From: a virus
Virus record (IMG/VR): IMGVR_UViG_3300027996_000135
Span: 1-27,175 of that record
Direction: 5' to 3' (one strand)
DNA length: 27,175 nt
Shown here: positions 6,158-10,621 of the stretch, in pieces
How the letters are laid out: every line of letters starts with the position of its first letter
Position numbering within the stretch: position 1 is the first letter of the stretch
Translations under genes and position numbers: made by a program
Notes under the pieces: model-generated
The model's database searches: none
The model's input: the letters and a program-made list of their open reading frames with translations, nothing else
What the model was told of the DNA's origin: nothing

Positions 6158-6238
6158 TTCAAGTTTTTAAATTCAAGTTTATTAAAAATATAGTAGCAGG
6201 AACTTGAAAACCTCGTTGAACAATATCGCTAAATATTG
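6158..6238 (-). promoter_or_regulatory. intergenic regulatory region with inverted and direct repeats
   Basis: The 105-base gap before the DUF6291-like gene contains CAATAT-CGCTAA-ATATTG, a perfect 6-bp inverted repeat (6221-6238). It also has two direct copies of TTCAAGTTT (6158-6166, 6172-6180; 14 bp apart) and an inverted copy, AACTTGAA (6201-6208). A TATATT element lies between them (minus strand ACTATATTTTTA) but lacks the final G and a clear -33 box. This looks like an operator region controlling the initiator/helicase genes. Confidence 0.4.
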
Positions 6239-6260
6239 ACTACCTAACAAAGATAGAAAT

Positions 6261-6656
6261 TTATTTATACAATTCCATTATTCTTTGCATAATTTTTTTG
6301 TGATGCTCTTTTATTTCAAAATCGTATTCTACCAAATCATTTATTTGCTTAATTGAATAAACAACCGTTGAATGATCTTTATCAAAATAATCACCAATCT
6401 TTTGCAGACTTAATTTGTTAAATTCTTGTCTTAAAAAATACATTGCAAATTGTCTTGCAATTATAATTTCTCTTTTCCTGGATTTCGTTTTACTCAATTC
6501 GAAAGGTATATTAAAATGATGAAATACTAATCTTATTAAATTTTCACAATTTTCATTGGTTGCTTTCTTTCTTTTTAGGTCCAAGAAATGTTGCCTTGAA
6601 ATTGTTGCTTTATATTCTTTAATTCCTTGTTCATTTAAATAATGTGCTTGATACAT
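6261..6656 (-). CDS. DnaA domain IV-like protein (origin or operator binding)
   Basis: 131 residues from ATG 6656 (MYQAHYLNEQGIKEYKATIS). A start further upstream (6707) would run through the stem-loop at 6678-6695, so the shorter start is used. Residues 59-76 (SRKREIIIARQFAMYFLR) and 93-105 (KDHSTVVYSIKQI) match the helix and the D-H-S/T-T-V signature of the DnaA C-terminal DNA-binding domain; the pattern between them (LSLQKIGDYF) also fits. There is no AAA+ domain, so it cannot act as a full DnaA. It may bind DnaA-box-like sites in the phage origin, recruit host DnaA partners, or act as a repressor. It lies among SSB-like, initiator-like and helicase genes. Confidence 0.82.
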   Translation of the reverse strand: MYQAHYLNEQGIKEYKATISRQHFLDLKRKKATNENCENLIRLVFHHFNIPFELSKTKSRKREIIIARQFAMYFLRQEFNKLSLQKIGDYFDKDHSTVVYSIKQINDLVEYDFEIKEHHKKIMQRIMELYK

Positions 6657-6677
6657 AATGTTTTTAGTTTTAAATAA

Positions 6678-6695
6678 AGGGGTTTTTACACCCCT
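6678..6695 (-). promoter_or_regulatory. intercistronic stem-loop, GGGG/CCCC family (copy 2)
   Basis: Minus strand AGGGGT-GTAAAA-ACCCCT, a 6-bp stem. It lies between the SSB-like stop and the DnaA-like ATG, 21 bases before the latter. The loop differs from the TGAAATT of copies 1 and 4. No T-run follows. Confidence 0.6.
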
Positions 6696-6731
6696 AAATT
6701 GGTTCAAATCCTATTTTTTAAATGCAGCTAA

Positions 6732-7070
6732 TCAAAAAGGTAAATCATCAGCACCTTCTTCAACTGGTTGTGGTGCTTCCGTTGTTTCTGCAATATCCTT
6801 AACACATCGCCAAGATGAAAGATTTGTGAAATATTTACCTTCCCATTCCCGGCACTTAATATTAAAATGAACGGTTACTTTATCACCAAGAACGTTGTAC
6901 TTTCTAAATTGCTCTATTTTGTCCGCGCTGAATATTTCAAATGAAATAATATTATCATATTGCTCACCGGTGTCAATGGTATAAAACATTTTTTGCCAAG
7001 TTTTTTCACCTTTGCCGCCTTCAATAGTTTCACCTATTGTTTTAATTGTTCCTTTAATTTCTAAATTCAT
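6732..7070 (-). CDS. single-stranded DNA-binding-like protein (DUF3127 type)
   Basis: 112 residues. The N-terminal MNLEIKGTIKTIGETIEGGK followed by WQKMFYTIDTGEQYDNIISF and VTVHFNIKCREWEGKYF has the OB-fold spacing of DUF3127, a Bacteroidota SSB-like family. The last residues are acidic and end DDLPF, matching the SSB C-terminal tail that recruits partner proteins. It probably coats single-stranded DNA during phage replication and recombination and contacts ERF, NinB-like and helicase partners. It follows the 80-residue gene by 11 bases and precedes the DnaA-like gene. Confidence 0.82.
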   Translation of the reverse strand: MNLEIKGTIKTIGETIEGGKGEKTWQKMFYTIDTGEQYDNIISFEIFSADKIEQFRKYNVLGDKVTVHFNIKCREWEGKYFTNLSSWRCVKDIAETTEAPQPVEEGADDLPF

Positions 7071-7081
7071 AATTCTAATTT

Positions 7082-7324
7082 TTAATTGTTTATATTTTCG
7101 TTTAATATTTCAATAAGATTGCTTAATTCTTCAGCATCTTTAAATTTTATTGATGGATATGTATTGTATATTTCCACAATCCATTCACCGTTTTTTACTT
7201 CATCGTCTGCTTGTGTGATAAAAGTTAGCCCATCTACAACATCTAAATTGTAATAATAAAATGATGGTTCAGATTCTTCAATTTCTTTTTCAAATCCGAG
7301 TTTAATTAATTCTTCTAAATTCAT
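7082..7324 (-). CDS. hypothetical acidic protein (80 residues)
   Basis: 80 residues, strongly acidic, beginning MNLEELIKLGFEKEIEESEP. It contains aromatic runs (SFYYYNLDVVDGLTF) and a WIVEIYNTYPSIKF segment, then a C-terminal helix DAEELSNLIEILNENINN. It has no signal or membrane segment. Small proteins of this look occur in Bacteroidota phages with no known role. It lies between Gp157-like and SSB-like genes, 77 bases after the former with no promoter evident in the gap. Confidence 0.68.
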   Translation of the reverse strand: MNLEELIKLGFEKEIEESEPSFYYYNLDVVDGLTFITQADDEVKNGEWIVEIYNTYPSIKFKDAEELSNLIEILNENINN

Positions 7325-7401
7325 TGTTTATATTATTTGGTTATTATACACTCTTTGAATTGTTGTTTTATTTAATTATATTGTACGATTTTTTTTGATT
7401 A

Positions 7402-7890
7402 TCAGTTAATTTTTAGGTTAAAATGTTCAACTATTAAAACACCTTCTATTTCCTGGCCTTCTTTAATCGCTTTCTTCAATGCTGCTTTATCCGCTTGTTC
7501 AGTTACTTTTACAACCTTAAATTCCTTCGGTAAAGCATTGACATTTTCAACCTCAACCGTTGAACTTTTGCGCGTTCCGAAAGAAGATAATCCGCTTTCG
7601 AAGTCACCAAACAATTTAACTGCATCCAGCAACCTATTTTTTAAATTTGATACAAGTGTATTGTTTCGCTTTTTCATTGCTTGTAAACGCTTAATTTCAT
7701 CGTCTATTTGCGTGTTGAAAGATTCTTTTCCTTTTATAACTGATAAATATGCGATTGATTTGCTTTGAAGTTGGCCTTCATTTATTTCAAGTTGCTCTGC
7801 AATTTCTTCAGTTATTTCACCTTCAGCATTTTCAATTTCGTGCATCAATGCAAGGTGTTCATTTTCGATTTGATAAAGTGATGTTTTCAT
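7402..7890 (-). CDS. Siphovirus Gp157-like protein
   Basis: 162 residues. The helical N-terminus (SLYQIENEHLALMHEIENAE), the region KSIAYLSVIKGKESFNTQID followed by DEIKRLQAMKKRNNTLVSNLKN, and a C-terminal beta part (VEVENVNALPKEFKVVKVTE, QADKAALKKAIKEGQEIEGV) match the Gp157 family. That family is known from streptococcal phages and is widespread in siphoviruses, usually beside ERF or other annealing proteins. Its exact role is not settled. The long central helices suggest a coiled coil. It follows stem-loop copy 3 and is the second gene after promoter P2. Confidence 0.85.
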   Translation of the reverse strand: MKTSLYQIENEHLALMHEIENAEGEITEEIAEQLEINEGQLQSKSIAYLSVIKGKESFNTQIDDEIKRLQAMKKRNNTLVSNLKNRLLDAVKLFGDFESGLSSFGTRKSSTVEVENVNALPKEFKVVKVTEQADKAALKKAIKEGQEIEGVLIVEHFNLKIN

Positions 7891-7909
7891 TGTTATTTGT
7901 TTTTAGTTT

Positions 7910-7932
7910 AATGGGGGAGTTTCACCCCCATT
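7910..7932 (-). promoter_or_regulatory. intercistronic stem-loop, GGGG/CCCC family (copy 3)
   Basis: Minus strand AATGGGGG-TGAAACT-CCCCCATT, a perfect 8-bp stem with a 7-base loop. It lies between the 43-residue gene and Gp157, 19 bases before the ATG, followed by the A-rich leader AAACTAAAAACAAA. Confidence 0.7.
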
Positions 7933-7936
7933 TGTT

Positions 7937-8068
7937 TTATGAATTAGGAAATAAATATTTATCAGCTAAATCAGAAAGTTTAATGTATAATGCTTGTTCT
8001 TCAAAAGTAATTGTTCCGCTCTCTTGTTTTGCTTCTAAAATTTCGATTCTTTTAATTAAGTTTTTCAT
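7937..8068 (-). CDS. hypothetical small helical protein, first gene after promoter P2
   Basis: 43 residues from ATG 8068 (MKNLIKRIEILEAKQESGTI, then TFEEQALYIKLSDLADKYLF). A longer frame to 8155 would cover the core promoter P2 and is rejected. The sequence is Glu/Lys/Leu-rich and probably all helix; no family is recognised. It is the only gene between P2 and stem-loop copy 3. Confidence 0.68.
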   Translation of the reverse strand: MKNLIKRIEILEAKQESGTITFEEQALYIKLSDLADKYLFPNS

Positions 8069-8101
8069 TGTGTTTGTTTTTAGTTTGTTTCTTTGTTGGT
8101 A

Positions 8102-8134
8102 CAAATATACGCTATTTAGTATCAAACTTCCAAA
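8102..8134 (-). promoter_or_regulatory. Bacteroidota-type promoter P2
   Basis: TATATTTG (8102-8109) with TTTG (8131-8134), spacer 21 bp. The stretch CTAAATAGCGTATATTTGTA and the TTTGGAAG around the -33 element are the same as in P1. The mRNA leader (CAACAAAGAAACAAAC type) also resembles that of P3. Confidence 0.78.
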
Positions 8135-8173
8135 TCCTAAAGCAATTATTTTCATTTTTTTTTAAATTAATTT

Positions 8174-8204
8174 CAACTTTGTAGGTTTTACAAGGCTTTC
8201 AGAA
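8174..8204 (-). promoter_or_regulatory. conserved upstream box of P2
   Basis: Minus strand TTCTGAAAGCCTTGTAAAAC then CTACAAAGTTG, nearly the same as the box of P3 (TTCTGAAAGGCCTATAAAC then ACTACAAAGTT). It begins right after the ERF stop, where an AT-rich inverted repeat (AACTAA/TTAGTT) also occurs. About 40 bp separate it from the -33 element. Confidence 0.58.
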
Positions 8205-8708
8205 CTAATTTTTTTTAGTTAATGATTTGTATTTGTTTATTTGTTCGGTTGTTATAATGTATTTCTTTGAAAGTTCTTTTGCATCCGTTCCTTTTAGAAA
8301 TTCCGCATCCGCATCTGTTTTTGTGAAAACTTTCTTTGCAGTTGGTTTTTTTGGAATAGCTTTGTTGGCATCATCATCTTCAGCCTGGAGCGATAAAAGT
8401 GAGGATAATGTATATCTTCTAAAGTATGAAATTTGGCTTCCAATTTTTTGAGGGTCGCGTTCATCTGTTAACTTTATTTCACTTCGGCAATCATTACCGG
8501 TTTCAACATCAATAATTAATGAAACAACTTTTCCCTCAATAATTGGTTGCATAATCATCAAACCGTATTTTTCCATTACCGGTTCAACGTGTTGCAATAA
8601 TTGGTTAATGTCGAAATACTTTGATTTGTAAAATGGATTTTTTGAATCTTTAGAAATTGCACCGATTTCTTTTTTTGCTTGTGCGAGTTTTTGATAAATT
8701 GTTTTCAT
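8205..8708 (-). CDS. erf: ERF-family single-strand annealing protein
   Basis: 167 residues. The N-terminal MKTIYQKLAQAKKEIGAISK, NPFYKSKYFDINQLL and VEPVMEKYGLMIMQP, and especially GSQISYFRRYTLSSLLSLQA followed by EDDDAN (about 90-115), are the hallmarks of the ERF family (P22 Erf, Sak-like annealing proteins). These proteins bind single strands and anneal complementary DNA in phage recombination, and some circularise phage genomes. Erf proteins are often somewhat longer; the C-terminal part here is short and Lys-rich. It follows the 67-residue gene and precedes P2, the Gp157-like gene and the SSB-like gene, a typical recombination neighbourhood. An A-rich leader (AACTAAAAACAAAACAA) sits before the ATG. 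Confidence 0.9.
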   Translation of the reverse strand: MKTIYQKLAQAKKEIGAISKDSKNPFYKSKYFDINQLLQHVEPVMEKYGLMIMQPIIEGKVVSLIIDVETGNDCRSEIKLTDERDPQKIGSQISYFRRYTLSSLLSLQAEDDDANKAIPKKPTAKKVFTKTDADAEFLKGTDAKELSKKYIITTEQINKYKSLTKKN

Positions 8709-8730
8709 TTGTTTTGTTTTTAGTTTTTAA

Positions 8731-8934
8731 TTATGATAACATTTCTTTGTAAAATTCAATGTTTGTTAATTCTTTATATTCTTGCGGTGTAAAAAAACCA
8801 ACTCTTTTAATTTCTTTTGCTTCTTCTAATAATGAAGTCAAATCATTGTTATTTTCAATAGCTTCACAAAGTCTGTTTTCAAAAGTTAATGATTGTGATT
8901 TAATTTGTCGGTCGTAATCTGTTGTAAATGTCAT
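8731..8934 (-). CDS. hypothetical small protein after promoter P4
   Basis: 67 residues from ATG 8934 (MTFTTDYDRQIKSQSLTFEN). The longer open frame up to 9003 would code through the promoter P4 and its T-rich spacer, so it is rejected. The product is acidic and helical (LCEAIENNNDLTSLLEEAKE), ending ELTNIEFYKEMLS. No family known to me. It is followed 22 bases later by the ERF gene and probably is co-transcribed with it. Confidence 0.68.
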   Translation of the reverse strand: MTFTTDYDRQIKSQSLTFENRLCEAIENNNDLTSLLEEAKEIKRVGFFTPQEYKELTNIEFYKEMLS

Positions 8935-8962
8935 AATATTTGTTTTTTTTTGTTTGTTGATA

Positions 8963-8993
8963 CAAATATAAAAAAATATATTTAATAAACAAG
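8963..8993 (-). promoter_or_regulatory. Bacteroidota-type promoter P4
   Basis: TATATTTG (8963-8970) with CTTG (8990-8993), spacer 19 bp. The leader GTATCAACAAAC resembles those of P1-P3, but the upstream box is missing and the HTH gene ends at 9017, only 24 bases above the -33 element. This would start the small gene-ERF transcript. Confidence 0.6.
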
Positions 8994-9016
8994 CATAAAA
9001 CAATAAAAAAATATAT

Positions 9017-9211
9017 TTATTTTTTCTTCAATACAATTTCAGCATCATAACCAAAGAATAAAAATATCTTTTTGATCCTGGAAAGATTTCCATTGTTGCT
9101 TTCTTCAATTGATTTAATTGTTAGAACATCAATTTTGGTCGCGGTTGAAATTTCCTTTCTTGTGACCTTGTGTTCTTTTTTAAGTTGAGTTATTTTATTT
9201 CCTACTTTCAT
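9017..9211 (-). CDS. small helix-turn-helix protein
   Basis: 64 residues. VGNKITQLKKEHKVTRKEIS followed by TATKIDVLTIKSIEESNNGN and LSRIKKIFLFFGYDAEIVLK is the pattern of an Xre-type HTH (helix 2-turn-helix 3 at about 17-38), with the small-protein tail seen in antitoxin-like and phage regulators. It is basic at both ends. It sits directly upstream of P4, so it may regulate that promoter. It follows the 32-residue gene by 10 bases. It could act with, or in competition with, the 59-residue HTH protein at 3655. Confidence 0.75.
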   Translation of the reverse strand: MKVGNKITQLKKEHKVTRKEISTATKIDVLTIKSIEESNNGNLSRIKKIFLFFGYDAEIVLKKK

Positions 9212-9221
9212 TTTATTTTTT

Positions 9222-9320
9222 TTAAATTAATGGTCCGGCACTTCCGGTATAAATTGCCGCTTTAATTCTTTCTTGTTCCAACCATTTTAAATATTTTAAA
9301 AATTTTTTAATTCTTTTCAT
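9222..9320 (-). CDS. tiny basic protein (32 residues)
   Basis: From ATG 9320 to TAA at 9222-9224; the product begins MKRIKKFLKYLKWLEQERIK and ends AAIYTGSAGPLI. The first half is a basic amphipathic helix. It lies in the 112-base gap between the 70-residue gene (stop 9324) and the HTH gene, three bases after the former. No family assigned; similar short KxLKYLKWLExERIKA-like proteins are, from memory, seen in other Bacteroidota phages. Confidence 0.6.
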   Translation of the reverse strand: MKRIKKFLKYLKWLEQERIKAAIYTGSAGPLI

Positions 9321-9323
9321 TGT

Positions 9324-9536
9324 TTAAAATTTTACAGTTAATGAAATACACGCTTTTGATTCGGGTAATCCAGCGAATGAAAAAGATGTTACATTATAGC
9401 CATTCGGCATTGAAAAAACATTCTTTGTCGTTAGCTGAATTGTAAACGTGTTTTTTAAAGTAATTCCTTGTTGAATTTCATAATCTTCAACATCTGATTC
9501 AATTATTGTTTTTTTTAAGTCGTTTAAAGTTTTCAT
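9324..9536 (-). CDS. hypothetical protein (70 residues)
   Basis: 70 residues: a helical N-terminus (MKTLNDLKKTIIESDVEDYE) then a beta-rich part (GITLKNTFTIQLTTKNVFSM, YNVTSFSFAGLPESKACISL, TVKF). No signal or membrane segment. The start overlaps the stop of the 30-residue gene (ATGA). I do not recognise the family. Confidence 0.65.
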   Translation of the reverse strand: MKTLNDLKKTIIESDVEDYEIQQGITLKNTFTIQLTTKNVFSMPNGYNVTSFSFAGLPESKACISLTVKF

Positions 9537-9625
9537 TTGTTTTCGTTTTTAATTTTTAAATATTTATAATAAAGTTTCGTATTAAAATTAGGCCAATAAT
9601 TTTGTAGTGATTCCAAGTTTTTCAT
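9533..9625 (-). CDS. tiny protein (30 residues)
   Basis: From ATG 9625 to TGA at 9533-9535, coupled to the following gene by ATGA; it starts two bases after the stop of the 96-residue gene. It begins MKNLESLQNYWPNFNTKLYY and ends KYLKIKNENK; basic, no membrane segment. The four-base overlap and tight upstream spacing suggest it is real, but no homologue is known to me. Confidence 0.5.
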   Translation of the reverse strand: MKNLESLQNYWPNFNTKLYYKYLKIKNENK

Positions 9626-9627
9626 AA

Positions 9628-9918
9628 TTAATGTATTTCAGATTTGTATTCAATTATTTTCGGGTGAATTTCAAAACAAATTTCATTTAATATATCGCGA
9701 TCAGTTCCGATTGATTCACCAAATAAAACGCTGATTCCTTCAAACTTTTCAATCATTTCAACTTCAAGTAAATCTTCACCTTTAAAATGAAGCGCATAAC
9801 TCCAATCAATAGCAGAATATTCAAGATAAAGTATTGATTTTTTATTGATGAAAATACAACCAATTGATTTTGGTTCATCTGATAATAGTTCTTTTAGTGG
9901 TTCTAATAATAAATTCAT
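9628..9918 (-). CDS. hypothetical acidic protein (96 residues)
   Basis: 96 residues, acidic: LLLEPLKELLSDEPKSIGCI, then beta-like FINKKSILYLEYSAIDWSYA and LHFKGEDLLEVEMIEKFEGI, with a C-terminal GTDRDILNEICFEIHPKI. Globular in appearance, without recognisable motifs. It overlaps the stop of the 39-residue gene by ATGA. Confidence 0.68.
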   Translation of the reverse strand: MNLLLEPLKELLSDEPKSIGCIFINKKSILYLEYSAIDWSYALHFKGEDLLEVEMIEKFEGISVLFGESIGTDRDILNEICFEIHPKIIEYKSEIH

Positions 9919-10034
9919 TTCATTTTGTTTTTAAGTTCAATTATTCTTTTTGTGTGCCATTGATAAAAATGTGATTCGTAACCAAGTGATTTAAATTGTT
10001 CAACCTGGTTTAATAGTTTTTGAAGTTCTTTCAT
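9915..10034 (-). CDS. tiny basic helical protein (39 residues)
   Basis: From ATG 10034 to TGA at 9915-9917; begins MKELQKLLNQVEQFKSLGYE and ends SHFYQWHTKRIIELKNKMK. It follows stem-loop copy 4 by 17 bases, and its stop overlaps the next start (ATGA). Probably two helices. No family recognised. Confidence 0.6.
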   Translation of the reverse strand: MKELQKLLNQVEQFKSLGYESHFYQWHTKRIIELKNKMK

Positions 10035-10051
10035 TTTAGTTGTTTATAAAT

Positions 10052-10068
10052 GGGGGAATTTCACCCCC
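10052..10068 (-). promoter_or_regulatory. intercistronic stem-loop, GGGG/CCCC family (copy 4)
   Basis: Minus strand GGGGG-TGAAATT-CCCCC, with the same loop as copy 1. It lies between the 78-residue gene and the 39-residue gene, 17 bases before the ATG, and no T-run follows. Confidence 0.7.
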
Positions 10069-10081
10069 TTTTAATTTATTT

Positions 10082-10318
10082 TTAATATCCTAAAGCCTCA
10101 ACCATTCCAGCAGCTAAATAATCTAAGTAGTGAAAAACATCACCATTTAAAAAATCAATTTTTACTAAAGTTGTTTTTATTTGGTTGTGGTATTGTGTTG
10201 CTCCGTTTACGTAATCAATTAACATTTCATAAGTCAAGCCAAAATGACCATCTAAGTTTATGCAAGTATCTAAACTTTTTCCTTTTTCTTCGATTAATGT
10301 AGTTAAGTAAGTTTTCAT
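10082..10318 (-). CDS. hypothetical small protein, first gene after promoter P3
   Basis: 78 residues from ATG 10318 (MKTYLTTLIEEKGKSLDTCI). A longer frame to 10360 would run into the -7 element of P3 and is rejected. The sequence contains NLDGHFGLTYEMLIDYVNGA, then TQYHNQIKTTLVKIDFLNGD and VFHYLDYLAAGMVEALGY. It is soluble and not recognised. It is the only gene between P3 and stem-loop copy 4 and would be the first early product. Confidence 0.7.
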   Translation of the reverse strand: MKTYLTTLIEEKGKSLDTCINLDGHFGLTYEMLIDYVNGATQYHNQIKTTLVKIDFLNGDVFHYLDYLAAGMVEALGY

Positions 10319-10357
10319 AATTTTTAGTTTTAATATTTGTTTCTGTCTTTGTTGGTA

Positions 10358-10390
10358 CAAATATATAAAATTATATGTAGCTTTTACAAG
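10358..10390 (-). promoter_or_regulatory. Bacteroidota-type promoter P3
   Basis: TATATTTG (10358-10365) with CTTG (10387-10390), spacer 21 bp as in P1 and P2, and a closely similar leader (GTACCAACAAAG). The core spacer differs from P1/P2, so this copy has diverged more. It lies at the late/early junction and would start the first early operon. Confidence 0.72.
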
Positions 10391-10429
10391 AAATATAAAA
10401 AAATATAGATTTATTTTTAACTTTGTAGT

Positions 10430-10460
10430 GTTTATAGGCCTTTCAGAACGAAAGTTTTTT
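10430..10460 (-). promoter_or_regulatory. conserved upstream box of P3
   Basis: Minus strand TTCTGAAAGGCCTATAAAC then ACTACAAAGTT, with a short CTTTC/GAAAG inverted repeat at its upstream end. It matches the P2 box almost base for base and the P1 box over its core. It lies about 32-40 bp upstream of the -33 element. Confidence 0.58.
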
Positions 10461-10487
10461 TAAAGTTTTTTTGTATAAAAGCAGAAA

Positions 10488-10596
10488 TCCCGGTAACAAG
10501 CCGGGAAATCCTAAACTAAAAACAAATAAATATGAAGAACATATTTGTACAAAAGTAATTAAAATCTTTTACAAAGGATATACATACGTATCTTTT
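10488..10596 (+). ncRNA. possible plus-strand transcript with leader-like sequence and tiny ORF
   Basis: On the plus strand a GC stem (TCCCGG-TAACAAG-CCGGGA, 10488-10506) is followed by CTAAACTAAAAACAAA and an ATG at 10532 opening an eight-codon frame (MKNIFVQK, stop 10556-10558). After it, AAAGGATA/TATCTTTT (10573-10596) and a T-rich tract could serve as a weak terminator. The leader words match those of minus-strand genes. No plus-strand promoter was found, so transcription is uncertain; a truncated gene remnant is an alternative. Confidence 0.25.
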
Positions 10597-10621
10597 ATTT
10601 TTATTTTTTATACATATTCGT

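Larger units (their letters stand above)
10391..10621. other. late/early intergenic region
   Basis: The gene-free stretch between 10318 and 10622 is 303 bases. From right to left on the minus strand it holds an AT-rich inverted repeat (10573-10596), a GC stem TCCCGG/CCGGGA (10488-10506), the upstream box of P3 (about 10430-10460) and then promoter P3. The plus strand of its middle part reads like a gene leader (AAACTAAAAACAAA, 10514-10527) followed by ATG and an eight-codon frame. No longer gene on either strand is visible. Confidence 0.6.

Noticed and set aside
8935-9003. N-terminal extension of the 67-residue protein
   Set aside because: It would code through the promoter P4 elements; similar extensions at P1, P2 and P3 were rejected for the same reason.
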